The notes under the pieces: model-generated
What the model was told of the DNA's origin: nothing
The model's input: only the letters and a program-made list of their open reading frames with translations
The model's database searches: none
Part shown: positions 50,695 through 59,433 of the stretch, piece after piece
Position numbering within the stretch: position 1 is the first letter of the stretch
Layout of the letters: every line of letters starts with the position of its first letter
Program-made: the position numbers and the translations under genes
DNA from: a bacterium
GTDB taxonomy: Bacteria > Krumholzibacteriota > Krumholzibacteriia > LZORAL124-64-63
Length of the DNA stretch: 64,000 bases
Direction of reading: 5' to 3'
Assembly (NCBI GenBank): GCA_016703265.1
Contig: JADJCK010000011.1
Location: 94,464 to 158,463, forward strand

Positions 50695-51810
50695 ATGTTC
50701 GGCCGCAATCGCCCGCACCTGGCCCCCGAAGAGCGCGCCCGTCGCGCCCGCCACGTTTTCCGAGCCCGCCCCCGGCGTCCGCTGCGCGTGCGCCAGGCGG
50801 TCCAGTTCGGCACCTTCGCCGTGATCCTCTACGTCGGCTGGCGGTTCGTGCAGTGGGTGCACGGACTCGAGGCGGGCGTGGTCGACGGCGCGCGGTCGCC
50901 GGGCGTCGAGGGCTTCCTGCCCATCGCCTCGCTCATCAGCCTGCGCCACTGGTTCGAGACCGGGGTCTTCCACATGGTCCACCCGGCGGGCCTGGTCATC
51001 CTCTGCCTGGTCCTGCTCACGGCGCTGCTGCTGAAGAAGGCGTTCTGCTCGTGGCTGTGCCCGGTGGGCACGGCGTCCGAGTATCTCGCACGCCTGTCGC
51101 ACAAGGTGTTCCGACGGCGGGTGAAGCTGCCGAACTGGCTGGACTGGCCGCTGCAGTCGCTGAAATACCTGCTGCTGCTCTTCTTCGCCAACGCCATCTT
51201 CGTGCTGATGAGCCGCGAACAGGTCGCCCAGTTCCTGGACCTGCCGTACAACAAGGTCTCGGACATCAAGATGCTCTACTTCTTCACCGACCCCTCGCCC
51301 ACCACGCTCTGGGTGCTGGGCAGCCTGGCCGCCCTGTCGTTCGTCGTGCCCTACTTCTGGTGCCGTTACCTGTGCCCGTACGGGGCGTTGCTCGGCCCAC
51401 TGTCGTGGCTGTCGCCGCTGAAGATCGTAAGGTCGCCCTCGGCCTGCACGAACTGCCGGCAGTGCGCCTCGGTGTGCCCCTCGTTCCTGGCCGTGGACCT
51501 GACGAAGACGGTGACCTCGGTCGAGTGCACGGGATGCCTGGAGTGCGTGGCGGCCTGCCCCGAGAACGAGGCCCTGCAACTGGCACCCGTGACGCCGTGG
51601 GGCACGCGCCTGTCGCGGCGCGGCCTGCGCCCGGCAATTTTTGCCGTGCTGGTCGTGGTCCTCTTCTATGGCGGCATCCAGACGGCGCGGCTGTCCGGGC
51701 GCTGGCGCAGCGAGGTCGACCAGCGGGAACTGGTCGAACGGGTGCGGCGCGGGCTGGAAGGGCCCGAGTACGACCATGTCGGCCGGCCGGCGTCCCGACC
51801 GGCGCCCTGA
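50695..51810 (+). CDS. NapH/YccM-like [4Fe-4S] membrane protein
   Basis: A 371-residue polytopic membrane protein with about five helices. Two CxxxCP motifs in the helices (FCSWLCPVGTASEY and YFWCRYLCPYGALL) are typical of NapH/NosR/CcoG-type proteins. Two ferredoxin [4Fe-4S] sites follow: CTNCRQCASVCP and CTGCLECVAACP, each with four cysteines, near residues 260 and 285. It passes electrons from the quinone pool or cytosol to a periplasmic partner. No nap, nos or cco genes are nearby, so the partner is unknown. ATG 50695 follows GGAGG. Confidence 0.85.
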   Translation: MFGRNRPHLAPEERARRARHVFRARPRRPLRVRQAVQFGTFAVILYVGWRFVQWVHGLEAGVVDGARSPGVEGFLPIASLISLRHWFETGVFHMVHPAGLVILCLVLLTALLLKKAFCSWLCPVGTASEYLARLSHKVFRRRVKLPNWLDWPLQSLKYLLLLFFANAIFVLMSREQVAQFLDLPYNKVSDIKMLYFFTDPSPTTLWVLGSLAALSFVVPYFWCRYLCPYGALLGPLSWLSPLKIVRSPSACTNCRQCASVCPSFLAVDLTKTVTSVECTGCLECVAACPENEALQLAPVTPWGTRLSRRGLRPAIFAVLVVVLFYGGIQTARLSGRWRSEVDQRELVERVRRGLEGPEYDHVGRPASRPAP

Positions 51811-51888
51811 CGGGGCTCAATTCCTCCTGAATGCTGCCGATCACTCCGCGGTACCGGTCAGGTCCGATCGCGGAAGGAATCGCCGCCC

Positions 51889-53730
51889 ATGCCTCTCGAC
51901 TTCGCCCAGCCGCTTCGCGAACACAGCGCTTCTGCAAACGCCGAGAATACCCGGCGCCTGGCTGCGCTTGATCGCCAGGCGGACCGCGAACTGGCGTCGC
52001 GAACACGGCGCGTGACCTTTGTCTACGTGCCGGTGCTGGTGCTGCTGCTCGCCATCACCGACCTGCGCGAGGAAGCCCCGTGGCTCACGGCAGCCGTCAT
52101 CCTGATGTACGGCGCCACCGGCTGGCTGCGCCTGCGCCTGTCGCTGGGCTTCGAACCCGCCTACGACGCGGACCCGGCGCGCTGGCGGTTGCGCTTCTCC
52201 GTGGCCACGCTGGTGCCGGCCGCCATCTGGGGGCTGCTGCTGCCCGTGATCGGGCTGGAAATGGGCTTCGGCTGGACCTACCTGGTCTGCATGCTGGCGA
52301 CGGCCGGCATTGCCGCCGGCTCCATCAGCAGCCTGTCGCCGCGGCTGCGCATCCTGCGGGTCTTCGTCTCGCTGCTGATGCTGCCCTCGGCGGCCACGCT
52401 GGCTCTGGCGGGCAACGGCCGCGAGATAGGGTTGGCCGCACTCCTGTTCGTCTACTGGGCGCAGATGCTGATCCTGGCCCGCTATTTCCACGCCGAACTG
52501 TGGTCGGGGCTGCGCAAGGGCGCCGAGCTCGAGCAGCGCGCGGTGGAACTGGCGGCCGCCAACGCGCAGGCCCATGCCGCCAGCCAGGCCAAGAGCGAGT
52601 TCCTGGCCAACATGTCGCACGAGATCCGCACGCCCATGAACGGCATCCTCGGGCTGACGGGCGTTGTCCTGGAGACCGACCTGTCGGCTGACCAGCGGGA
52701 GCTGTTGACGGACGTGCGCACGAGCGGCGAGACGCTCCTGCGCATCGTCAACGAGATCCTCGATTTCTCGAAGATCGAGGCGGGGCGACTGGAGATCACG
52801 GCCGCGCCTTTTTCGGTTGTCGAGCTCGTCGACCGTGTGATCAAGCCGCAGCAGGTGGCCGCATCCCGCCGCGGCAACGTGATCACGGCGTCGATCGGGG
52901 CCGATGTGCCCGGCTGGCTCACCGGGGACGAGCACCGCCTGTGGCAGGTCCTGACCAACCTGGTCGGCAATGCCGTGAAGTTCACCGAGAACGGGAAGAT
53001 CGGCGTCGGCGTGGCGCTCGAAGGCCGGGTTGCCGGCGTGCCGATGGTGTCGCTGACGGTCTCGGACACGGGAATCGGCATCGAGCCCGCGGCGCAGCCG
53101 ACCATCTTCGACGCCTTCCAGCAGGCCGACGGCTCCACGACGCGCAAGTACGGCGGCACGGGCCTCGGCCTGGCGATCAGTGCCCGCCTGACGTCGCTGA
53201 TGGGAGGGCGATTGACGCTTTGCAGCACGCCGGGTGCCGGCAGCTCGTTCTGTGTCGTGGTTCCGCTGGCGGAGGCCGCGGCGCCGGCCATGGCGACAGT
53301 GATCGTGAACGATGGCCTGCAAACGGCGCCGGAACCGAACGCCGTCGTCCGGGTGCTCCTGGCCGAGGACAACGTGGTCAACGCAAAGCTGGCCCGGCGG
53401 CTGCTGGAGAAACTGGGCGCGGAGGTCACGTGGGTCGAGGATGGGCGCCTTGCCGTCGAAGCCTGCCGGAGCGGGACCTTCGACCTGGTGCTGATGGATG
53501 TGCAGATGCCGACCATGGACGGCTTCCAGGCCACGGCTGCCATCCGCGCCATGGAAGAGCGCGAAGGGCGGCCGCGCGCGCCCATCATCGCCCTGACCGC
53601 CCACGCCATGGACGGCTATCGGGACCGCTGCCTGCAGGGCGGCATGGACGACTACCTGACGAAGCCGCTGATCGCGGGCGAACTCGCCCGCACCCTCGAG
53701 GCCTGGCGACCCGCTGCCGGCGTCCACTAG
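51889..53730 (+). CDS. Hybrid sensor histidine kinase/response regulator
   Basis: A 613-residue protein. The first 215 residues hold about six helices of an unnamed sensor (VTFVYVPVLVLLLAITDLRE, LVPAAIWGLLLPVIGLEMGF). Then the H-box FLANMSHEIRTPMNGILG with the phospho-His near residue 244, the ATPase boxes (VLTNLVGNAVKFTENGKIGV, SDTGIGIEPAAQP, YGGTGLGLAISARLTSL) and, from about residue 487, a receiver domain: VLLAEDNVVNAKLARRLLEK, DLVLMDVQMPTMDGFQATAA with the phospho-Asp, and IALTAHAMDGY ... TKPL. It would phosphorylate an Hpt protein not present here. RBS GGAAGGAAT. Confidence 0.92.
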   Translation: MPLDFAQPLREHSASANAENTRRLAALDRQADRELASRTRRVTFVYVPVLVLLLAITDLREEAPWLTAAVILMYGATGWLRLRLSLGFEPAYDADPARWRLRFSVATLVPAAIWGLLLPVIGLEMGFGWTYLVCMLATAGIAAGSISSLSPRLRILRVFVSLLMLPSAATLALAGNGREIGLAALLFVYWAQMLILARYFHAELWSGLRKGAELEQRAVELAAANAQAHAASQAKSEFLANMSHEIRTPMNGILGLTGVVLETDLSADQRELLTDVRTSGETLLRIVNEILDFSKIEAGRLEITAAPFSVVELVDRVIKPQQVAASRRGNVITASIGADVPGWLTGDEHRLWQVLTNLVGNAVKFTENGKIGVGVALEGRVAGVPMVSLTVSDTGIGIEPAAQPTIFDAFQQADGSTTRKYGGTGLGLAISARLTSLMGGRLTLCSTPGAGSSFCVVVPLAEAAAPAMATVIVNDGLQTAPEPNAVVRVLLAEDNVVNAKLARRLLEKLGAEVTWVEDGRLAVEACRSGTFDLVLMDVQMPTMDGFQATAAIRAMEEREGRPRAPIIALTAHAMDGYRDRCLQGGMDDYLTKPLIAGELARTLEAWRPAAGVH

Positions 53731-53746
53731 GCCCGCCACGGTACGA

Positions 53747-53775
53747 TTGCCCCGACGTCGCCATTCAGGTATAGT
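53747..53775 (+). promoter_or_regulatory. Sigma-70-like promoter for the SGNH gene
   Basis: TTGCCC (53747-53752), 17-base spacer, then TATAGT (53770-53775), 58 bases upstream of the SGNH start. Both boxes and the spacing are good. Confidence 0.5.
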
Positions 53776-53832
53776 CGCCACCGTCCCGCCGGTGCCCCGG
53801 CCTGCTGCACCCGAATTCCGGACGTCCAGGGA

Positions 53833-54858
53833 ATGATGCTGAAGAAGACCGTTCTGGCATGCGTCAGCATCGTGGTCTGCCTGCTGCTCGGGGAACTGGC
53901 CGTGCGGCTGCTTCACCTGGCGCCGGGCATCAACCGCATCCGTGTCGACATGGCCCATGGGAGCTTCGAGTCGAGCACGAACAGCGTCCTGCGCTATGTC
54001 CCCTCACCTGGCTCGAGCGGCATCAGCTCCTACGGCATCCGCGATCGAGAGTATCCCCGCGCGAAGGGCGCGAAGACGCGACGGATCCTGGTGATCGGCG
54101 ATTCGGTGGGCTACGGCTTCTGCAACGACCGCGAGGTGCTGGCGGTCGATGATGTCTTCGCCAAGCAGCTCGAACGCGCCTGCGCGGGATCCGGGTCGCC
54201 GCTCGAGGTGATCAACCTCTGCGTCTCCGGCTACGATACCGTCCAGGAGGTGGAGTTCCTGGTTCGCAAGGGCCTGGCGCTGGATCCGGATGTGGTGCTG
54301 GTTGCGTACTGCCTCAACGATGATTTCGAGGCGTCGGCAGAGCTCAACAGTTTCCAGCGCAATCCGCAGTTCGCCCTCGAGAGCAGGATCGGGCGGCACC
54401 TTGTGCTGCGCAGCCACCTTGCCCGTGTGATCTGGCTCCGGCACGCCAAGCCGGAGGCGGCGCGCGCGGCCGCCGCAGCCACCACGACCGGATCGCGAAC
54501 CGAGCGCGGGTTCGAGCGCCTGGCATCGCTGGCTCGCACGAACGGCTTCCAGCCGGTCGTCGTGGTGTTCCCGCTGTTCGAACCGGCCGCCTCGTACCGC
54601 TGGCATCCGCAGCATCGACGCGTCACCGAACTGGCCACGCGTTTCGGGTTCCCGGTCCTGGACCTTTTCGAGTCGTTTGCCCTCGCCAGTGAGGGCGACC
54701 TGCGTCGCCTGCAGGGCCGCTGCAGCCGCGAACATCCTGACGAGCGCGGACACCGCGTGGCCGCCACCGAGATCCGGACGTTCCTGGCCGCACGCGGCCT
54801 GATCGACGCCGGCCCGGGCGGCAGCGGCGGCGGCTCGCCGCGCGTGGAGACCCGATGA
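53833..54858 (+). CDS. Membrane-anchored SGNH/GDSL-family hydrolase
   Basis: A 341-residue protein with one N-terminal membrane segment (VLACVSIVVCLLLGELAVRL). Esterase motifs are RILVIGDSVGYGF near residue 93 (the catalytic Ser in GDS), INLCVSGYDTVQEVEFL, VVLVAYCLNDDFEA and the C-terminal His of EHPDERGHRVAATEI. The family often removes or transfers acyl groups on surface sugars. Its stop overlaps the start of the next gene, a GT-C-like membrane protein (ATGA), so the pair probably acts on one glycan at the outer face of the membrane. The acyl substrate is unknown. Confidence 0.8.
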   Translation: MMLKKTVLACVSIVVCLLLGELAVRLLHLAPGINRIRVDMAHGSFESSTNSVLRYVPSPGSSGISSYGIRDREYPRAKGAKTRRILVIGDSVGYGFCNDREVLAVDDVFAKQLERACAGSGSPLEVINLCVSGYDTVQEVEFLVRKGLALDPDVVLVAYCLNDDFEASAELNSFQRNPQFALESRIGRHLVLRSHLARVIWLRHAKPEAARAAAAATTTGSRTERGFERLASLARTNGFQPVVVVFPLFEPAASYRWHPQHRRVTELATRFGFPVLDLFESFALASEGDLRRLQGRCSREHPDERGHRVAATEIRTFLAARGLIDAGPGGSGGGSPRVETR

Positions 54859-56597
54859 CCAGACTGGAATCGCACCCTGCACGCCTGTTGCGCGAGTTCT
54901 GGTCGCTGGCCCTGGTGCTGGCCGTGTACCTGGCGACCCTCGCCATCATGCCGGCGCGCGGCCTCTGGATGGTCGACAACGAGAACCGGTTCATCCAGAT
55001 CAGGGCCCTGGCCGACGCCGACCTGCAGGAGTACGCCATCCCCTGGGGCGGCCGCGAGCTGGACCCGGGGTTCGAGATGAACCCGCTTCGCTTCAATCCC
55101 GAAGGCACCTTCGAGGAGTTCAAGGACGGGCAGCTCATTTCGGTCTTCCAGCCTGCGTTCCTCGTCCTGGGCGCCGTCTTCCTGAAACTGTTCGGTACCA
55201 CGGGACTCAACCTGCTGCCGATCGCGGGCGCCGTGCTGATGCTCACGGCTGTCAGTGTCCTGGCGGGGCGCCTCGCCCTGGCGGAACGCGATCGTCACCT
55301 GGCGGTCGTCCTGGCCGGCCTGGCGACACCGGCCTGGTTCTACAGCCAGAACCTGTGGGAGCACACACTGGCGGCCGGGCTCTGCCTGTGGGGAGTCGTG
55401 GGCCTCGTCGACTTCCTGCACGAGCGGCGCACGCGCCCGCTGGTGCTCGCCTGCGTGAGCCTGGTGGCGGCCGTTGTCGTCCGCGATGTGCTGGGCATCC
55501 TGGTCCTGGTCCTGATGGGGTTGCTGTTCGTGCGGATGCCCGGCGAGCGACGGCGCCTTGTGCTTGTCGGCGGCGGCGTGCTCGGTGGCGGGGCACTGCT
55601 GCTGGCGGCCTTCCAATGGGCGGTGGTGGGCCAGCCCCTCGGCTTCCATGCCGGGACCCTGGCCGGCGGCGGCAGCCTGGTCGAGCACCTGGCCCGGCGG
55701 CCCCGCATCCTCTACCTGTACCTGGTGGCGGCCCACCCGCAGCAGGTCCTGTCTTTCGTCCTGGCGGCTCCGTTCCTGGCGGCGTTCGTGTTCAGGCCGC
55801 GCCTGGGCCCGGCACGCACGACCTTCGTTGTCCCGCTCGCGGCGCTGGCCGCCGCCGCCGCCGGCGCCGTCTTCCTGGCCGGCTTCCTGAATGCGCAGAA
55901 CACGCCGCGCCACCTGCTGGCGGCCAACAGCTTCTTCGTGGCGGCGCCCATCGTCATCCTCGGGCTGCTGCGGCCCACGCCTGAGCGGCGGCGCGATGCC
56001 GTCTCCGGCGCGCGCGACTACCTGGTCACGGCGGTGTGCCTGTACCTGGTGTGCTATTGCCTCGTGGCGCCGTGGGCCGGGGCCGTCAGCCTTCACTGGG
56101 GCGGCCGCCTGCAGTTCTGTCTCTATCCCCTGTTGACGGTCCTGGCCGTGCGCACATTCGCCGACTGGCGCGAGAGCAGTGCGCCGCGCCGCGGCTGGGC
56201 CTGGGCCGCCGTCTCGGGACTGGTTGTCGTCAGTGTTGCCGCGCAGGCCTACTCGGTGACGATCGTGCGGGAGAAGAAGCTGTACTCCGAGCGCCTGGCC
56301 GTCGCGATGGAGCGCCTGGAGCCCGAAGTCGTGATTACCGACGTCTGGTGGGCGGGGCACGAACTCTATGAAGCGTTCCGCGAGCGCACCATCTATTTCG
56401 TCCGGAGCCAGGCCCAGCTCGAGTCGCTGGCGGGCCGGCTGAGTGCGCGCGGCGTCACGAGCTTCGTCTTCGCCACGCGCCCGCGCCCGGGGCCGGCGCC
56501 CGCCGGGACTGTGCGCGTCCTCGACGGCGGCTGGGACTTCTATTCGCTCGACCTGCTCGTGTCGCCGATCCGTTCCGGCAACGCGCAACAGCGCTAG
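54855..56597 (+). CDS. GT-C-like polytopic membrane protein
   Basis: A 580-residue protein with about eleven membrane helices between residues 15 and 460 and a soluble end. The first outside loop is long and acidic (WMVDNENRFIQIRALADADL), like GT-C glycosyltransferases that use lipid-linked donors. The soluble tail (ERLEPEVVITDVWWAGHELY, LSARGVTSFVFATRPRPGPA) is common in uncharacterised family members. It is translationally coupled to the SGNH gene by ATGA. The gene converges with the carbamoyltransferase operon, so a shared role in surface glycan modification is likely but not shown. Confidence 0.65.
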   Translation: MTRLESHPARLLREFWSLALVLAVYLATLAIMPARGLWMVDNENRFIQIRALADADLQEYAIPWGGRELDPGFEMNPLRFNPEGTFEEFKDGQLISVFQPAFLVLGAVFLKLFGTTGLNLLPIAGAVLMLTAVSVLAGRLALAERDRHLAVVLAGLATPAWFYSQNLWEHTLAAGLCLWGVVGLVDFLHERRTRPLVLACVSLVAAVVVRDVLGILVLVLMGLLFVRMPGERRRLVLVGGGVLGGGALLLAAFQWAVVGQPLGFHAGTLAGGGSLVEHLARRPRILYLYLVAAHPQQVLSFVLAAPFLAAFVFRPRLGPARTTFVVPLAALAAAAAGAVFLAGFLNAQNTPRHLLAANSFFVAAPIVILGLLRPTPERRRDAVSGARDYLVTAVCLYLVCYCLVAPWAGAVSLHWGGRLQFCLYPLLTVLAVRTFADWRESSAPRRGWAWAAVSGLVVVSVAAQAYSVTIVREKKLYSERLAVAMERLEPEVVITDVWWAGHELYEAFRERTIYFVRSQAQLESLAGRLSARGVTSFVFATRPRPGPAPAGTVRVLDGGWDFYSLDLLVSPIRSGNAQQR

Positions 56598-56617
56598 CCC
56601 GGCGCGGCCCGGGCTAG
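56594..56617. terminator. Shared hairpin with both stop codons in its stem
   Basis: CTAGCCCGG (56594-56602) pairs with CCGGGCTAG (56609-56617). The left arm contains the TAG stop of the plus-strand GT-C gene and the right arm the TAG stop of the minus-strand DUF5989 gene. It would fold in either transcript; no U-run. Confidence 0.7.
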
Positions 56618-56778
56618 AAGAGCGTGTAGATGAACGGCGCGGTGGCCTGACCCGTGAAGATCAGCAAAGCCAGGACCAGCAGCACCACCACCATCGGCAC
56701 CAGCCACCAGGCCTTGTGGCGCGCGGCGTAGCGTCCGATCTCGGCCAGCAGCCTCGCCAGGTGCGTCAGACGATGCAC
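56614..56778 (-). CDS. DUF5989-family small membrane protein
   Basis: A 54-residue protein with one membrane helix (WWLVPMVVVLLVLALLIF) and the typical ending TGQATAPFIYTLF of DUF5989. The start is GTG 56778 with GGAG at a 6-base spacer; the longer frame upstream crosses the end of the carbamoyltransferase gene. In many genomes DUF5989 follows a NodU-type carbamoyltransferase and an SxtJ protein; the same order here supports the call. Function unknown, probably part of a small membrane complex. Confidence 0.8.
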   Translation of the reverse strand: MHRLTHLARLLAEIGRYAARHKAWWLVPMVVVLLVLALLIFTGQATAPFIYTLF

Positions 56779-56789
56779 GGGAACTCCAG

Positions 56790-58634
56790 TCAGTCCAGTT
56801 GGAACTCGCGGCGCCAATCGGCGTTTTCCGCGGATTGCGCCTGTTCGGACTTCACCAGCACGTGATTGCCCATGACGAGCGTGTCCATCTCGGTCCGCAT
56901 GAAGCAGCGATAGGCGTCCTCGGGCGTGCAGACGATCGGTTCGCCGCGGACATTGAAGCTCGTGTTGATGATCGTCGGACAGCCGGTGAGGTTCGCGAAT
57001 TCGGTGATGATGCGGTGGTAGCGTGGGTTCGTCTCTTCATGAACGGTCTGGATGCGCGCCGAATGATCGACGTGGGTCACGGCCGGGATGTCGGATCGCA
57101 CCTGGTTGACGCGGGCCACGACGTCGGTTGGCCGGTTCGCAGGCCGAGCGTCCGCTGCCTCCGGAGCCAGCCATCTCTCCCGCGCCACCGGGGCGACGAG
57201 CAACATGTAGGGCGAGCCGGTCCCGAGTTCGAAGCACTCCCTGACCCGCTCCGCCAGCACCGACGGCGCGAACGGCCGGAACGACTCGCGGTACTTTATC
57301 TTCAGGTTCAACTGCGACTGCATGCCGGGCGACCGGGCGTCGCCGACGATGGAGCGGTTGCCCAGCGCGCGCGGGCCGAATTCCATGCGCCCCTGGTGCA
57401 GGCCGACGACCTCGCCCCGGGCGATGCGCCGGGCAACTTCGCGCTCGAGGTCGCCGTCGGCCAGTGTCCGGTAGGCGTGCCCCTCGTGCTCGAGCCAGTC
57501 CGCGATCTCCTGGTCGGTGTAGGCGGGCCCGAGGAACGCACCGGCCATGCGGTCCCGCCCGTCGAGAATCCGCGCGCCGTCCGCGTACATGTGCCAGGCG
57601 TACAGGGCGGCGCCGACGGCGCCGCCAGCATCGCCGCTTGCCGGCTGGATCCACAGGTCGGCAAACGGCCCTTCGCGCAGCACCCTGCCGTTCGCCACGC
57701 AATTGAGGGCCACACCCCCAGCCAGGCACAGGTGGCGCTCGCCGGTCACCCGGTGCGCGTGGCGAGCCATGCGCAGAACGACCTCTTCGGTGACTTCCTG
57801 GATCGAGCGCGCAAGGTCCATTTCCCTTTGCGTGATCTCCGCCTCACCCGAGCGCGGCGGCCCGTCGAACAGTCGGGCAAAACGGTCGTTGGTCATGACC
57901 AGGCCGTCGATGTAGCCGAAGTAGTCCAGGTTCAGGCGGAAGCTGCCGTCCGAGCGGAGATCGAGGAGATGGTCGTAGATCCGCTGGACGTACCGCGGTT
58001 CGCCGTACGGCGCCAGCCCCATGAGCTTGTACTCGCCGCTGTTGACCTTGAAGCCCGTGAAGTACGTGAACGCGGAATACAGCAGCCCGAGCGAATGGGG
58101 GTAGTGGATTTCCTCGAGGATGCGAAGGCGGTTGCCGCGTCCCTGGCCCAGGCTCGACGTCGCCCACTCGCCCACGCCGTCGAGCGTGAGGATGGCCGCG
58201 GACTCGAACGGCGAGGCGAAGAACGCGCTGGCGGCATGGGATTCGTGGTGCTCCGTGAACATCAGCCGACCCGGGCGGCCGGCGCCGGCCAGTCGCAGTT
58301 CACGCTCGATCTCCGCCGGGATCCACAGCTTGTCCCGCAGCCAGACCGGCATCGCCTGCAGGAACGGGCGCAGTCCACGCGGCGACACGGCGAACGCGCT
58401 CTCGAGGATCCGCACGAATTTGGTGAGCGGCTTGTCATAGAAGACGACGGCGTCGAGCTGGCCGGGGCCGACGTTGCCTTCACCGAGGCAATAGCGCATG
58501 GCCTGCCGCGGAAAGCCGGCGTCATGCTTGCGGCGCGTGAACCGCTCCTCCTGCGCAGCCGCCACCACGCGACCGTCCTGGACAAGGCACGCGGCGCTGT
58601 CGTGGTAGAAGGCGCTCAGGCCGAGGATGTTCAC
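56790..58634 (-). CDS. NodU/CmcH-family carbamoyltransferase
   Basis: A 614-residue two-domain O-carbamoyltransferase that uses carbamoyl phosphate and ATP. The Kae1-like N-domain has NILGLSAFYHDSAACLVQDG, AAQEERFTRRKHD, the metal His of TEHHESHAASAFF, AAILTLDGVGEW and SGEYKLMGLAPYG. The YrdC-like C-domain has GRMEFGPRALGNRSIVGDAR, YRESFRPFAPSVL and NTSFNVRGEPIVCTPEDAYR. All key His and Asp positions look intact. It starts at GTG 58634, overlapping the SxtJ stop (GTGA). It probably carbamoylates a sugar of a surface polysaccharide rather than an antibiotic, given the GT-C and SGNH neighbours. Confidence 0.93.
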   Translation of the reverse strand: MNILGLSAFYHDSAACLVQDGRVVAAAQEERFTRRKHDAGFPRQAMRYCLGEGNVGPGQLDAVVFYDKPLTKFVRILESAFAVSPRGLRPFLQAMPVWLRDKLWIPAEIERELRLAGAGRPGRLMFTEHHESHAASAFFASPFESAAILTLDGVGEWATSSLGQGRGNRLRILEEIHYPHSLGLLYSAFTYFTGFKVNSGEYKLMGLAPYGEPRYVQRIYDHLLDLRSDGSFRLNLDYFGYIDGLVMTNDRFARLFDGPPRSGEAEITQREMDLARSIQEVTEEVVLRMARHAHRVTGERHLCLAGGVALNCVANGRVLREGPFADLWIQPASGDAGGAVGAALYAWHMYADGARILDGRDRMAGAFLGPAYTDQEIADWLEHEGHAYRTLADGDLEREVARRIARGEVVGLHQGRMEFGPRALGNRSIVGDARSPGMQSQLNLKIKYRESFRPFAPSVLAERVRECFELGTGSPYMLLVAPVARERWLAPEAADARPANRPTDVVARVNQVRSDIPAVTHVDHSARIQTVHEETNPRYHRIITEFANLTGCPTIINTSFNVRGEPIVCTPEDAYRCFMRTEMDTLVMGNHVLVKSEQAQSAENADWRREFQLD

Positions 58635-59182
58635 GACGCATCCTCTGCGGCCGTCGACGCCGGGCCGGGCCAGGCGCGATCCGAGGGACTGCCCTCCGGC
58701 CGTCGCACCAGGCGGGCCGCGCGGTCCTCGACCATGAACTGGCGCATGAGCGACTCCGTCGCGACATCCTGGCGCCGCGGAATCCAGCCGGTCTTCCCGG
58801 CCTCCAGCGCGCCCCGCGACAACGGATCGCGCCCGCGCAGGCGCAGGAGAATGCCGCCCGGCACGATGAAGACGAGGAAGAACGGCACCAGCAGGAGCCA
58901 GGTCAGGGCGACACCCACGGCCCGGCCCAGGGCCGCGCCGCCGCGCCGCAACGGTACGAGCAGGTGCGGGCGAAAGAGCGCCGCCAGCAACATCAGGACA
59001 CCGGCCACGAACGCGATGTCCGCAAGCGTGCCCCGCCGAAGCCCGAATCTCAGGACAACGGCGACGGCAACCACGAACAGGCCCTGGAGCAGGCCGTGGA
59101 GGCGCGCGCGTCGGTCGGCGCGCGCGAGCTCTGCACTCCGTCCGCGCCAGTTCCAGGTGTCGTTGCCGGGGGATGCGGCCAC
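58631..59182 (-). CDS. SxtJ-family membrane protein
   Basis: A 183-residue protein. Two or three membrane segments (VVAVAVVLRFGLRRG, LADIAFVAGVLMLLAALF, ALTWLLLVPFFLVFIVPGGI) are followed by LLRLRGRDPLSR and a basic tail (GWIPRRQDVATESLMRQFMV). This is the SxtJ pattern, known from saxitoxin clusters and found next to NodU-type carbamoyltransferases in many bacteria. The start is GTG 59182 with GGAGG; the longer frame overlaps the promoter region of the S9 peptidase. First gene of the SxtJ-carbamoyltransferase-DUF5989 operon. Confidence 0.78.
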   Translation of the reverse strand: MAASPGNDTWNWRGRSAELARADRRARLHGLLQGLFVVAVAVVLRFGLRRGTLADIAFVAGVLMLLAALFRPHLLVPLRRGGAALGRAVGVALTWLLLVPFFLVFIVPGGILLRLRGRDPLSRGALEAGKTGWIPRRQDVATESLMRQFMVEDRAARLVRRPEGSPSDRAWPGPASTAAEDAS

Positions 59183-59338
59183 GAAAACGCCTCCATCGCG
59201 GGATCCGATCGATGCCGCCAGCGCCTGTTCAAGGGGAGAAATCGGTCTCGGTTCAGTATCCTGAAATCGCCGGATCGGGGCAAGCGGAACCTGCCCGGGC
59301 GCCGTCGACCCGGCGGGGCCGCGCCAGGGACGACTCGA

Positions 59339-59370
59339 GGTGGCGTCACGCCACCGCAGCAGGCTATAAT
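59339..59370 (+). promoter_or_regulatory. Operator-like palindrome and -10 TATAAT before the S9 peptidase
   Basis: GGTGGCG-TCA-CGCCACC (59339-59355) lies 9 bases before TATAAT (59365-59370), a perfect -10 box 64 bases upstream of the peptidase ATG. No TTGACA-like -35 is seen; the palindrome occupies its place, as expected for an activator or repressor site. Confidence 0.45.
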
Positions 59371-59433
59371 ACCCGCCAACCGCCGATTCCGCGTCGTCGA
59401 TCACCCCCACGTTCCCCCGGAGGTCCAGACTTG

